This document shows, piece by piece, positions 18,755-27,252 of a DNA stretch of 64,000 bases. The stretch comes from Treponema sp. OMZ 798. GTDB taxonomy: Bacteria > Spirochaetota > Spirochaetia > Treponematales > Treponemataceae. The stretch is from the NCBI RefSeq assembly GCF_024181385.1, contig NZ_CP051305.1, forward strand, positions 2,790,001-2,854,000, given 5' to 3'. The number at the start of each line of letters is the position of its first letter. Position 1 is the stretch's first letter. A program made the translations under genes and the position numbers. The notes beneath the pieces are model-generated. The model ran no database searches, was not told where the DNA came from, and saw only the letters and a list, made by a program, of their open reading frames with translations.

Positions 18755-19771
18755 TTAATATGTATACTTATGTATAACACCATCTATGCCGACAGCCTTA
18801 AAGCCTGTACCTGCTTTTTGCTCTATGATTTTTTTAGAATAAAGAAGTGCCGAAAGGGGAAATTTTCCTCCGCCTTCCGGAAGGTCTACAGCAAACTGAG
18901 GCCGCGACAAGCCTGAAAGCTTTGCTTCTGCTTTTTCCCAAAGCTCTAGGGCCTCACCTAAGGGAACTCGAAAATGGGAAGTCCCGGCTGCGGGATCTAG
19001 CTGAAAAAGATAGCCGGGTTTTATGCCCATGCAGGCAAGGCCGTGAAAAAGGTTGACTAAGGTTTTTTCGTTATCATTTACGCCTTTTAAAAGAACGGTT
19101 TGGCTTTGAATGGGTATACCGGCTTCAATGCAAGTCTTTAAAGCTCTTTTTTGCTCCTTTCCAAGCTCTGCAGGATGGTTTATATGGGGAATAAGCCATA
19201 GGGGGCTCACCTGTTTTAAAAGCCGTAAAAGTTTTCCCGTAAAAAGTTCGGGGGCAAATATCGGAGCCCTCGTACACAGCCTTATCAAAAGGTCATTTTT
19301 TATGGAGCGTAATTCTCTTAATACCCTTTCAAGCTTTTCAAAGCCTCCGCTTAAGGGATCGCCGCCTGAAACAAGGACCTCTGTAACCTGCGGATTTTTT
19401 TTGATATAGCCCGTAACTTCCTTTAATTCTTCAGCCCCAATGTAGTTTTGAGAGCGGGCTGTGAGTCCCCGTCTAAAGCAATAACGGCAATATGAAAGGC
19501 ATGTACCCGTCGTTATAAGAAGCACCCTGTTTTCGTACTGGTGAACAAGATAAGGGCTTATGCAATATTTTTGCTCGCCGAGCGGGTCTGAGGTTTCGTA
19601 AGGACAGGCTGTTTTTTCATGGACGGAAGGCTCAACTTGAAGGCGCAAGGCCCTTGCATCTTGAGGCTCGGCTTCTTCTATCAATTTTTGAAAAGCGGAG
19701 GAAATTAAGACGGGCTGTTCAAAATCTGCTGTTTCGGCAGCCGAAAATTCCCTCCAGTTTTTTTCTCTCAT
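18755..19771 (-). CDS. KamA/EpmB-family radical SAM aminomutase
   Basis: Radical SAM enzyme of the lysine 2,3-aminomutase family. The cluster motif CLSYCRYC lies at residues 91-98, followed by VSGGDPLSG and a C-terminal PQFAVDLPEGGGKFPLS, where family members bind PLP. The 338-residue length fits EpmB, which makes beta-lysine for elongation factor P modification, as well as short KamA proteins; sequence alone does not separate the two. The start codon lies 19 bases after the M20 peptidase stop, without a clear ribosome site, so translation is probably coupled to that gene. Confidence 0.85.
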   Translation of the reverse strand: MREKNWREFSAAETADFEQPVLISSAFQKLIEEAEPQDARALRLQVEPSVHEKTACPYETSDPLGEQKYCISPYLVHQYENRVLLITTGTCLSYCRYCFRRGLTARSQNYIGAEELKEVTGYIKKNPQVTEVLVSGGDPLSGGFEKLERVLRELRSIKNDLLIRLCTRAPIFAPELFTGKLLRLLKQVSPLWLIPHINHPAELGKEQKRALKTCIEAGIPIQSQTVLLKGVNDNEKTLVNLFHGLACMGIKPGYLFQLDPAAGTSHFRVPLGEALELWEKAEAKLSGLSRPQFAVDLPEGGGKFPLSALLYSKKIIEQKAGTGFKAVGIDGVIHKYTY

Positions 19772-19790
19772 ATTTTAAGTGCTTTAGGTT

Positions 19791-21026
19791 TTAAATATTT
19801 TCGACGCCGAACATCAAGGCTGCCATAACCTTTGCATCGTTTACTATATTGTCTATAAATGCATACTCGTTGGGCTGATGGCAGCTGTCATCAAGGGAGC
19901 TCCAAACAACGGCATTAAAGCCCTTGGCCCTAAGGCAGGCTGCTACAGTTCCGCCTCCTATTCCTATTATAGAAGTTTCAATTCCTTTTACCTTTTTTAC
20001 GGCAGATGAAAGAACTTTTACAATCTTTGAGTCCTTAGGCGTTGCAGGAGAGGCTTCCGGTTCATCATATTCAAGCCTGATAGTAACACCGTATTTTTTT
20101 TCAACCTCTGAAGCTCTTTTTTGCATTTCTTTTAAGACCTCATTTACATCATACGATGGAAGAATGCGGCAGTCCACATAAAAAACGTCATCTCCCGGAA
20201 TTGTGTTTACATTCGGTACATTGGCTTCTTTTTTAGTCGGCTGAAAGGTCGAATAATTAGGTGAAAATAAATCGTCTTTTTTGTTAAAGTGATTTTCAAG
20301 ATCGTTTAAGCGAAGGGCAAGGTCGCAGGCTGCAACAAAGGCATTCTTACCCGTGTTCGGCATTGAGGCATGGGTTTGAACTCCCTTTGTGATAACCTTA
20401 AGCCAAAGGCTTGTTTTTTCGGCAATTTCTATTGTTTCTCCCTTAGGATCTCCTCCGTCCGGTACAAGAATCAAATCGTCTTTTGTAAAAAGATTGTGGT
20501 TGTTAAGAAGGTAGATAATACCGTATTGCGAGCCGACTTCTTCATCGGCAACAAATAAAAGCTTAATCGTGTGCTCCGGGGTGATTCCCAATTTAATAAA
20601 ACTCAAGGCTGCAAAAACCGAAGAAACAAGGCCCTGCTGGTTGTCTTCAACTCCGCGCCCGATGAGCTTTCCGTCTTTTTCGATTACTGTCCAAGGGTCG
20701 CTTTCCCACTTAGACAGGTCTCCGGGAGGAACAACATCCAGATGGCTCATAATCCAGAGCCTTTCCCTATCGTTTTTTCCGGGAATGGTAACAATCAAAT
20801 TGGGGCGTATCTTTGAAGAAACCCTCTCATCGGGGGCATCAAATCTTTCAAAATTGCTAAACCCTGCCTCTTTTAAGTATTTTTCCAGGGCTTCACATTT
20901 TTTTAATTCTCCGTCCCCATCGGATTCCGGAGCCATTGCAGGAATCGAAGTTAAAAGCTTTTCCAATCCTATAATATCTTCTTTTTTGGATTCAATAAAA
21001 TCGGTAATTTTTTTAAAGGTACTCAT
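19791..21026 (-). CDS. M20-family metallopeptidase (dipeptidase-like)
   Basis: Zinc-dependent hydrolase of the M20 clan. Metal-site motifs are SHLDVVPPGD, the bridging Asp in GRGVEDNQQG, the catalytic Glu pair in VADEEVGSQYG, the Asp in LVPDGGD and the terminal His in DDSCHQPNEYAFID. The 411-residue protein has the lid domain typical of dipeptidases and ArgE/DapE relatives; the substrate cannot be assigned. It has no ribosome binding site. Its ATG lies six bases after a -10 box, so it is probably translated from a leaderless mRNA. The KamA/EpmB-like gene follows in the same transcript. Confidence 0.88.
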   Translation of the reverse strand: MSTFKKITDFIESKKEDIIGLEKLLTSIPAMAPESDGDGELKKCEALEKYLKEAGFSNFERFDAPDERVSSKIRPNLIVTIPGKNDRERLWIMSHLDVVPPGDLSKWESDPWTVIEKDGKLIGRGVEDNQQGLVSSVFAALSFIKLGITPEHTIKLLFVADEEVGSQYGIIYLLNNHNLFTKDDLILVPDGGDPKGETIEIAEKTSLWLKVITKGVQTHASMPNTGKNAFVAACDLALRLNDLENHFNKKDDLFSPNYSTFQPTKKEANVPNVNTIPGDDVFYVDCRILPSYDVNEVLKEMQKRASEVEKKYGVTIRLEYDEPEASPATPKDSKIVKVLSSAVKKVKGIETSIIGIGGGTVAACLRAKGFNAVVWSSLDDSCHQPNEYAFIDNIVNDAKVMAALMFGVENI

Positions 21027-21032
21027 TTGCGT

Positions 21033-21061
21033 ATTTTATCAAAAAAAGTTCAAAAATACAA
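21033..21061 (-). promoter_or_regulatory. leaderless promoter of the M20 peptidase gene
   Basis: On the minus strand TTGTAT (21056-21061), a 17-base spacer and TAAAAT (21033-21038) are followed by exactly six bases and then the ATG. No Shine-Dalgarno sequence is present. The -35 box is weak (3 of 6), the -10 box good (5 of 6). Confidence 0.6.
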
Positions 21062-21101
21062 TCGGCAGAAGATAATTAATAAAGTATTTTAGGTAAGTAG
21101 G

Positions 21102-21130
21102 TTGACAATTCGACTTTTTCAAAATATACT
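21102..21130 (+). promoter_or_regulatory. sigma-70-like promoter of the cyclic-nucleotide-binding gene
   Basis: Perfect TTGACA (21102-21107), 17-base spacer and TATACT (21125-21130). The predicted start near 21137 coincides with the left arm of the inverted repeat at 21136-21164. Confidence 0.75.
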
Positions 21131-21135
21131 ATAAA

Positions 21136-21164
21136 TGTGCAATGTTTCTATTTTTCAATGCACA
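21136..21164 (+). promoter_or_regulatory. inverted repeat at the transcription start / 5' leader
   Basis: TGTGCAATG (21136-21144) and CAATGCACA (21156-21164) pair at eight of nine positions around an 11-base loop. It could be an operator at +1 or a stem-loop at the very 5' end of the mRNA, 20 bases before the TTG start. Confidence 0.5.
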
Positions 21165-21184
21165 AAGGTATGAGAGGTTAAAAC

Positions 21185-22432
21185 TTGTTACAGCTGTCAT
21201 TTTTGAATTTTAGAAAAGGCTCATATATTCTCATAGAAGGAAAGTCGGATACCGATCATTTTTATATTATACAAAGCGGAAAAGTGCAGATTGCAAAGGA
21301 AGATGAAGTTGTTGTTGAAGAAGGCGGAAACGTTTTGGGGCCGGGCGACTTCTTAGGTGTTGTTTCCTGCATGTCGGGACATAATCAAATTGAAACAGCT
21401 ATCGCTTTGACTGATGCACTTTTGATTTCAGTTCCATACGGTCAGTTCCCCCATCTAATCGAAAAGAATACTTCTGTTGCTATGAAGATAATTTATTCTT
21501 TTTCAAAAAAAATGCGTTATTTGGATGAGGCCTTGACCCGCATTACTCTAAAGCGGAATGTTGTAACCAGTATTTCCCATCTTTTTACTATAGGTGAATA
21601 TTATTTGAGGATGTCTAAATTTGATTTGGCTCTTTATGCATACTATCACTATTTGAAGGCTCAGCCCAAGGGTGAATTTGCAGATGCAGCCCAAAAAAGG
21701 GTTATGGCAATTAAGGCGATGGGGGTTAAGATACCCATGGAAGTCCTTGAACCTCCTACAAACCAAATGATAAGGCTCTACGATAAAGAACATATGGTTT
21801 TTTGTGAATGTCAATCCGGGGCGGAATTGTATATTATTCAAAAAGGACATGTAAAAATCACAAAGATTTTGGATAACAATGAAGTTCTGCTGGCCGTTTT
21901 AAAAGAAGGCGATATGTTCGGTGAGATGGCCCTTTTGGAAAATAAACCCCGATCTGCAAGTGCTATTGTTACAGAAGAAGGATGTCAGCTTTTAGCGGTA
22001 AACCGCCAAAACTTTAACCAAATGGTTTCAACTCAGCCTCAGTTGATTGCCCGTCTTACAACTACTTTCGCCGATAGGATCTGGGCAATGTATAAACAGC
22101 TTGCAAACACTCTTATAAAAGACCATGTCGAAAAAATGTACGATATGCTTGCAATTCAATTGGAAAAATTGAGAATTAAACCTGTAAAGGGCAAATACCA
22201 CACCTTTAATTTCGGTCCCGTTGAATTGGCAAATATGTGCGGCATACCTAAAGAAGAGGTATCTGAAGCTGTTACAAGATTTTTAAAACAGCCCATAGTA
22301 AGATGTGACGGCTCAAAAATTTCCATAACGGACGAACTTGAACTTTCAAAGCAGGCTGCTTATTTTAAAAAGATGCAGGAAATTGAAAAATCGCGTATAA
22401 ATGCCCGTGCAAAAAGCGGCGGATATTGGTAG
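21185..22432 (+). CDS. Crp-like regulator with two cyclic-nucleotide-binding domains
   Basis: A 415-residue cytoplasmic protein with two CNB domains. The first, at about 8-100, includes KGSYILIEGKSDTDHFYIIQSG; the second, at about 195-300, includes GDMFGEMALLENKPRSASAIV, a good phosphate-binding-cassette sequence. A helical segment with a tetratricopeptide-like run (FDLALYAYYHYLKAQPKGEFADAAQ) links them. The C-terminus (VELANMCGIPKEEVSEAVTRFL) looks like a winged helix of the Crp type, so DNA binding is likely. The start is TTG at 21185, seven bases after GAGAGG. Two exported proteins and phosphofructokinase follow on the same strand. Confidence 0.82.
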   Translation: MLQLSFLNFRKGSYILIEGKSDTDHFYIIQSGKVQIAKEDEVVVEEGGNVLGPGDFLGVVSCMSGHNQIETAIALTDALLISVPYGQFPHLIEKNTSVAMKIIYSFSKKMRYLDEALTRITLKRNVVTSISHLFTIGEYYLRMSKFDLALYAYYHYLKAQPKGEFADAAQKRVMAIKAMGVKIPMEVLEPPTNQMIRLYDKEHMVFCECQSGAELYIIQKGHVKITKILDNNEVLLAVLKEGDMFGEMALLENKPRSASAIVTEEGCQLLAVNRQNFNQMVSTQPQLIARLTTTFADRIWAMYKQLANTLIKDHVEKMYDMLAIQLEKLRIKPVKGKYHTFNFGPVELANMCGIPKEEVSEAVTRFLKQPIVRCDGSKISITDELELSKQAAYFKKMQEIEKSRINARAKSGGYW

Positions 22433-22446
22433 AACGGAAACACATT

Positions 22447-23046
22447 ATGAAAAAGTTATTTTTTTATATAGTTTTTATTCTTATTAGTACTGTTTTTACT
22501 GAAGAAGCAAGTTTAGAACAAAAAACTCCCGAAAATAAAAATGAGACGGCTCAAAAACTTGAAGATACGGATTCAACTTTTGCCGAGCTTCCTGCCGGCT
22601 ATAGAGAAATAAGTCTCGGCATGAATATGGATGCCGCTAAAAAAGCCCTTTTAAAAGACTCTATATTCGGATACAGGGGTGAAAGGGATATTTCTCTTTT
22701 ACCGGGAAAAAACCGAAGCCTTATTGAAACAAAGGGTTCAAGTAATATTAAAAGAGCTTGGTTTCAATTCTATGAGGAAAATCTTTACATTATTATTATC
22801 CAAATGGATACGGATAAGATAGATTATTATTCAATGTATTCCGCTTTGACCTCCAAATACGGAGAGCCTTTAAGCATAGACCCCAAGAGGGCTGTCTGGA
22901 AAAATGAAACCGTATCAATGATTTTAGAGCGCCCCTTGGCAATAAAATACATTGATTTGAAAGTCTTTAATGAACTTTTAGAAAAAAGTCAAACCGATAA
23001 GGCCTACAGTGATATTTTACGAGAGGAATTTATAAATGATTTTTAA
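22447..23046 (+). CDS. exported protein of unknown function
   Basis: Not recognised. The protein begins with a Sec signal peptide (MKKLFFYIVFILISTVFTEEA), then a Glu/Lys-rich linker and a domain of about 140 residues (GYREISLGMNMDAAKKALLKDS through YGEPLSIDPKRAVWKNE). That domain reads like the small periplasmic fold that compares paired residues in treponemal hypothetical proteins. The frame extends back to TTG 22426, but GGAA at 22435-22438 and the signal peptide fix the ATG at 22447. Its end overlaps the DUF192 gene by 11 bases. Confidence 0.75.
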   Translation: MKKLFFYIVFILISTVFTEEASLEQKTPENKNETAQKLEDTDSTFAELPAGYREISLGMNMDAAKKALLKDSIFGYRGERDISLLPGKNRSLIETKGSSNIKRAWFQFYEENLYIIIIQMDTDKIDYYSMYSALTSKYGEPLSIDPKRAVWKNETVSMILERPLAIKYIDLKVFNELLEKSQTDKAYSDILREEFINDF

Positions 23047-23551
23047 AAAGGCCATAATAGCGGTTTTGATGCTTTGTTTTTTTTCTTCATGCGACGGACA
23101 AGATAAGATGGAGACTCAAGATATCTTTATAGAAAAAATTTTAAGTGAGGAAACTAACGAAGAAACAAAAGCGGAAGATTCAGTTAAAACGAATATCGAA
23201 AAAATAAACGTAGAGCTTGCAATTACACCTGCCCAGCAGCAAAGGGGCTTTATGGAGCGGAAGGTAATTCCTGAAGGTACAGGAATGATTTTTTTATACA
23301 AAGAAGATGCAAAGCTCAGATTTTGGATGAAGAATACTCCTCACCCTCTTTCAATCGCTTTTATCGACAGCTCAGGGCTGATTAAAGAAATATATGATAT
23401 GATGCCTTATAGCTTGGAAACGGTTGAAAGTACCTATTCTGTACGCTATGCCCTTGAGGTTCCTCAGGGTATGTTTAAAAGAATGAATATAAAAGAGGGA
23501 GATAAATTGACACAAGAAACAATTTATCTTTTAAAGAGAAAGATTAAATAA
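23036..23551 (+). CDS. DUF192-family lipoprotein
   Basis: A secreted DUF192 protein. The N-terminus is a lipoprotein signal with the lipobox FFSSC (Cys about residue 20), so it should be anchored in a membrane. The DUF192 core is clear: [25 protein letters not shown], then [19 protein letters not shown] and [10 protein letters not shown]. The biochemical role of DUF192 is not known. The start codon lies within the end of the preceding gene, and phosphofructokinase follows 13 bases downstream. Confidence 0.85.
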   Translation: MIFKKAIIAVLMLCFFSSCDGQDKMETQDIFIEKILSEETNEETKAEDSVKTNIEKINVELAITPAQQQRGFMERKVIPEGTGMIFLYKEDAKLRFWMKNTPHPLSIAFIDSSGLIKEIYDMMPYSLETVESTYSVRYALEVPQGMFKRMNIKEGDKLTQETIYLLKRKIK

Positions 23552-23564
23552 AAAGGAGTTTATC

Positions 23565-24881
23565 ATGAAAAAAACGGACTTTTCCATTCCTTCATTGGGA
23601 GAATGTAAAATACAGTCTCCTATTATGCTGTCTGAAACCCACGGAGATCTGATTGCAAATTATGTAACCGATAACGAATTTATAAGATATAATTTAGAGG
23701 CCTCAATGGGTGAAGTCGGTGAGCCTCTTACTCATGCCGATCTTATCGAAAAGGCCGGGCCCCGCCAAAAGATATATTTTAGTCCTAACTATGTACATGC
23801 AGCAATTGCTACCTGCGGAGGTCTATGCCCCGGTATAAATGATGTTATAAGGGCTATAGTCCGCTGTCTTTGGACAAGATACGGAGTCCGCCGAATCAGC
23901 GGAATAAAATTCGGCTACAAGGGTTTTATTTCGGAATATGGCTTTTCCCCTATTCAATTAACTCCTGAAGTTGTAAACGGAATCCACAAAACGGGAGGCT
24001 CTTTTTTGGGTACGTCCCGAGGCGGAGGAACCAGAGTAACCGAAATAGTAGACGGAATCGAACAGATGAATATCAATATGGTCTTTTTTATCGGGGGTGA
24101 CGGTACACAAAAAGGAGCTCTTGAAGTTTCAAAAGAGATTGAAAGACGTCACTTAAAGATTTCCGTAATAGGTATTCCCAAAACGATAGATAATGATCTT
24201 TCCTTTATACAAAAGTCCTTCGGCTTCGATACGGCTATTGCAAAGGCTACGGAGTCTGTGGCAGCAGCCAACATGGAAGCGAGTTCCCAGATTAACGGTA
24301 TAGGCTTGGTAAAGCTCATGGGAAGAGAGTCCGGGTTTATAGCAACACATACGGCCATCGCCTGCCACGAGGCTCACTTTGTTCTTATCCCCGAAGTCCG
24401 CTTTGAATTAGGCGGAGAGAACGGCTTTTTAAAACTTTTGGAAAAAAAGCTTGTCGAAAACGGCTATGCCCTCATTGTTGCAGCCGAAGGAGCCGGCCAG
24501 CACTTAATGAATATTGAAGAAGGAACTGATGCTTCAGGAAATAAAAAGCTTGCTGATATAGGTTTGTTTTTGAAGAAAGAAATAACCGATTACTTTGATA
24601 AGATCGGAATGCACATAAACCTAAAATACATTGATCCCAGCTATCAGATTCGGTCTTCAATCGCGGCCCCCATCGACTCTGTTTATTGTGAACGATTGGG
24701 AAACAATGCGGTTCATGCTGCTATGTCAGGAAAAACCCGTACACTTATCGGGCTTGTCAACAATAAATTCGTGCACTTACCGATTGAGCAAATAGTCTCA
24801 GAAAGAAAGCATGTTAACCCTGAAAGCTCTTTGTGGCGGGATGCTTTGGATGCTACAGGTCAGCCCACAACAATGATATAA
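23565..24881 (+). CDS. 6-phosphofructokinase, likely ATP-dependent, of the trypanosome/PPi-derived type
   Basis: Glycolytic enzyme that phosphorylates fructose 6-phosphate. Motifs are [35 protein letters not shown] and [11 protein letters not shown]. Gly after GGD (GGDG) is the residue associated with ATP use, whereas Lys in PKTIDND is typical of the PPi-dependent lineage. That combination is known from trypanosomatid ATP-PFKs, so ATP use is inferred. At 438 residues it is longer than the classical 320-residue PfkA. AAGGAG precedes the ATG, and the gene appears to end the cyclic-nucleotide-binding operon. Confidence 0.88.
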   Translation: MKKTDFSIPSLGECKIQSPIMLSETHGDLIANYVTDNEFIRYNLEASMGEVGEPLTHADLIEKAGPRQKIYFSPNYVHAAIATCGGLCPGINDVIRAIVRCLWTRYGVRRISGIKFGYKGFISEYGFSPIQLTPEVVNGIHKTGGSFLGTSRGGGTRVTEIVDGIEQMNINMVFFIGGDGTQKGALEVSKEIERRHLKISVIGIPKTIDNDLSFIQKSFGFDTAIAKATESVAAANMEASSQINGIGLVKLMGRESGFIATHTAIACHEAHFVLIPEVRFELGGENGFLKLLEKKLVENGYALIVAAEGAGQHLMNIEEGTDASGNKKLADIGLFLKKEITDYFDKIGMHINLKYIDPSYQIRSSIAAPIDSVYCERLGNNAVHAAMSGKTRTLIGLVNNKFVHLPIEQIVSERKHVNPESSLWRDALDATGQPTTMI

Positions 24882-24917
24882 ACTAAGATAGGATGTAGAT
24901 TTTTGTGAAGCGGCTTT

Positions 24918-26453
24918 TTATTCTTTTTTGATAAAAAGCTGCATTAGCATGGTAAAGTCGTAGATTTTTTTGTAGGCCTCGACAAGCCACTCCCTTACAG
25001 GCCTTTCAGAATGTTGTTCAATTTCTTTCCAGTTTTGGATTAATTCCCGTCGAGGCTTGTCATAATCGGCTATTATTATTTTAAAGTTATTGCCTATTAC
25101 TATTATGTGTTTTAGTGAAATATTTATAAGCTTAAGGGCTGTTTCGTTTACATCATTTAAAAGCTTTGCGGCCTGCCTTCCGGCTTCCTTTTCTCTTTCC
25201 ATTCTGGAAAGAAGGGTCCGGAATTTTACCCCTACATCGGAAACTTCAGAAAGTTTGTCATCGAACTCTATTGTTTTGGAAGTTATTTGAATTATTGCAT
25301 GGAAACTATTGGAAAAGTCCGATGTAGTGCCTGCAAAGCTGCCCCAATTACCCCTTACTAAAAATAAGTCGCACAGAGCCCTGACGTCCGTTTTTACATA
25401 TTCTATTAAAAAGGATTTTAGATAGCTCAGTTCTTCGGTATAGCTATATCCCGACAAGCCTCTTTTTGTAAAAGCCTTGTTGGCGTCCGCAGTGTAGTTC
25501 TTCATCCCGGAAATTATTTGATCTCCGAATATTTTACTTATCAAAACCGCTACCTTTGAAGATCTTTGTTCCTCGATGAGCTTGTTTATCACATTTTGGG
25601 TAGATGTTTTAATTTGAGAAACATAGGTATCGGTTACTTTTTCGGTAAATGGAGAGGTTTCAACCGTGTAAATTATATCTTCTGTAATATGTTGAATAAT
25701 ATATTCGAGAGCTCGTGAGCGGCGGAGGTCATTTAGGGCTCCTAAAAGCTTTTTCCATTGGCCTGCATGAACCGGCTGAATATTTTTATAGGTTTTTATT
25801 ATATCGAAGATAAGATTCCAATCGGTATCTATACTCAGCTGATAAAAAACCGAGGCAAAATCTTTTAAGTCTTCGGTAATATATTCTCCCCTTATTGCCT
25901 GAAAGTTGGGAGTGTAGTTGAAATTATTTTCGACAAAGTTAGAATCGAATTTTCGAAGTAAAAAATAGTAGTCAAAAAGCACAAAGTGAATAAAGGCATC
26001 AAGATGTTGATAGCTTAGGTCGATTTTTTGCGTTTGATTGGAATCAAGCTCCCCTACAAAGGTTTTTAATTCCTTTTTTACCTTTTCGGCAAGGATCTCG
26101 GCATTAACGGTTTTTGATTGTTCGATAATTGACTCTTCGGATAGAGTTTCAAGTAACTTTTTTTGCTTATCTGAGAGAGCATTTTCGACTGCAACATTTT
26201 TTAGTACCTTTGAAGATGCGGCACCGGCTAATAGGGGCCTGGCCGGGCCTACTACCTTATATATACTATAAAAAAACTGAGCTGCTTGAGGTAATACCTC
26301 TTGAGAACTCGATTTATACCATTTGCTGTATCTGGTTTTTCCTATATTTTTTGCAATATCCTTCAACTTCCGCCTTTTTAAGGCCTCCGGACTGTCTGAG
26401 GACATAAACAAACCTAATATTTTTTGGAAAAAACTTTCTTTTTTACTGGGCAT
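24918..26453 (-). CDS. treponemal conserved protein, DUF5312-like
   Basis: A 511-residue, mostly helical cytoplasmic protein with no signal peptide. It resembles the DUF5312 family found in spirochaetes by length and overall look; I could not check this against a profile. No catalytic motif is visible. The C-terminus reads RPVREWLVEAYKKIYDFTMLMQLFIKKE. It lacks a ribosome binding site, and the ATG lies six bases after the predicted -10 box, which suggests leaderless translation. The promoter spacer is a perfect 14-base palindrome. The gene converges with phosphofructokinase. Confidence 0.65.
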   Translation of the reverse strand: MPSKKESFFQKILGLFMSSDSPEALKRRKLKDIAKNIGKTRYSKWYKSSSQEVLPQAAQFFYSIYKVVGPARPLLAGAASSKVLKNVAVENALSDKQKKLLETLSEESIIEQSKTVNAEILAEKVKKELKTFVGELDSNQTQKIDLSYQHLDAFIHFVLFDYYFLLRKFDSNFVENNFNYTPNFQAIRGEYITEDLKDFASVFYQLSIDTDWNLIFDIIKTYKNIQPVHAGQWKKLLGALNDLRRSRALEYIIQHITEDIIYTVETSPFTEKVTDTYVSQIKTSTQNVINKLIEEQRSSKVAVLISKIFGDQIISGMKNYTADANKAFTKRGLSGYSYTEELSYLKSFLIEYVKTDVRALCDLFLVRGNWGSFAGTTSDFSNSFHAIIQITSKTIEFDDKLSEVSDVGVKFRTLLSRMEREKEAGRQAAKLLNDVNETALKLINISLKHIIVIGNNFKIIIADYDKPRRELIQNWKEIEQHSERPVREWLVEAYKKIYDFTMLMQLFIKKE

Positions 26454-26459
26454 GGTAAT

Positions 26460-26488
26460 AATATGAGTTAAATCAGCTGATTTGTCAA
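26460..26488 (-). promoter_or_regulatory. leaderless promoter with palindromic spacer
   Basis: Minus strand: perfect TTGACA (26483-26488), 17-base spacer, CATATT (26460-26465), six bases, ATG. The spacer is nearly filled by AAATCAGCTGATTT, a perfect palindrome at 26470-26483, placed where a repressor would block polymerase. A TATTAT box with 19-base spacing is an alternative. Confidence 0.55.
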
Positions 26489-26534
26489 CCGGTTCAGATA
26501 TTCACAGCGTAAAACGAGTTGAGCAAAAAATAAC

Positions 26535-26560
26535 GGCCTGTGCCAGGGCAGGCATAGGCC
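26535..26560 (-). terminator. intrinsic terminator of ptsN
   Basis: On the minus strand GGCCTATGCC and GGCACAGGCC form a ten-pair stem (one G-T pair) with a six-base loop. It is followed by GTTATTTTTT and lies just after the ptsN stop. Confidence 0.75.
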
Positions 26561-26583
26561 ATTATCTAAGGCTTTTTAACCTG

Positions 26584-27075
26584 TTACTCTTCGTCGCTTT
26601 CCATTAAAAGCTTGATTACAGCTTGTTCACTTGCCGCCCTTAAAAGCTCTTCCCTTTTTTCTGCACTTTTAAATAACAAACTTATCTGTGCAAGGAATTG
26701 CAAGTGAGGACCTGTCTTATCAAGGGGTGACAGAGTCATAATAAATATTCGGGCCGGTTCTTGATCAAGAGAATCAAAGTCTACCGGATTATCTGCGATG
26801 CCTATACATGCAACGAGATCGCTTACTGAATCAGTCTTTCCATGAGGTATGGCGATACCATGCTTCATACCTGTGGACATCTTGCGTTCCCTGTCCATAA
26901 CACAAGCCTTGGTAGCAACCTTGTCCTTTACTTTTCCGGCTTTTACAAGCGTATCAAGTAACTCATCAATAATAGCTTCTTTTGTAGTCCCTTTTAAGTG
27001 CAGATTAATGGTTTCAGGAGTAATGACATCCTTTAAATCTACAGAATCGGGTTTCAATGCATCTTTAAATTCCAT
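26584..27075 (-). CDS. ptsN: PTS IIA (fructose/nitrogen type) protein, PtsN-like
   Basis: A single-domain EIIA protein of 163 residues that accepts phosphate from HPr. The active-site histidine is H78 in KHGIAIPHGKTDSV, and PLDKTGPHLQFLAQISLLF is typical of the family. With no IIB or IIC domain and no permease gene nearby, it fits the regulatory PtsN type rather than a sugar transporter. Together with ptsI at 6995-8779 it suggests a regulatory PTS, though HPr is not in the window. The gene has no usable ribosome site (AGAGG is 14 bases away and lies inside the promoter), and the predicted transcription start is the A of the ATG. Confidence 0.88.
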   Translation of the reverse strand: MEFKDALKPDSVDLKDVITPETINLHLKGTTKEAIIDELLDTLVKAGKVKDKVATKACVMDRERKMSTGMKHGIAIPHGKTDSVSDLVACIGIADNPVDFDSLDQEPARIFIMTLSPLDKTGPHLQFLAQISLLFKSAEKREELLRAASEQAVIKLLMESDEE

Positions 27076-27081
27076 GCATAC

Positions 27082-27110
27082 ATTCTAAGCCTCTTTTGAT
27101 TAAAAGTCAA
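27082..27110 (-). promoter_or_regulatory. leaderless promoter of ptsN
   Basis: Minus strand: TTGACT (27105-27110), 17-base spacer, TAGAAT (27082-27087), six bases, ATG. Each box matches consensus at five of six positions. A transcription start seven bases after the -10 box falls on the A of the start codon. Confidence 0.75.
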
Positions 27111-27170
27111 GTTTTTTTTAGTTTTTTTTCAAATTTCTTTTAATATTGCAAAATAAAAGCCTTTTTTGTT

Positions 27171-27243
27171 CAATTGCTGACAAAATACGGAAAAAATGAT
27201 AGAATGGACTAAATGAAAAATTGAAAAATTAGAAGTTTAGGAG
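27171..27243 (+). repeat. promoter-leader module, copy A
   Basis: CTGACA, a 17-base spacer and TAGAAT are followed by a leader ending TTAGAAGTTTAGGAGG. The same order of boxes and leader words recurs at 29990-30067 and 30972-31052. Copy A is the most diverged and drives the DUF1877 gene. Confidence 0.7.
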
Positions 27244-27252
27244 GAAATAAAA

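Noticed and set aside
18722..18778. GTATACAT/ATGTATAC hairpin near the end of the KamA-like gene
   Set aside because: The stem is AT-rich, lies partly in coding sequence and has no U-tract, so it is not a convincing terminator.
20569..21075. Plus-strand open frame of 168 codons opposite the M20 peptidase
   Set aside because: It has no ribosome site and no family resemblance, and it lies antisense to an M20 gene with all catalytic motifs.
24910..24942. GCGGCTTTTTAT/ATAAAAAGCTGC stem between phosphofructokinase and the DUF5312-like gene
   Set aside because: It can fold, but overlaps coding sequence and has no U-tract on the outer side; not counted as a terminator.
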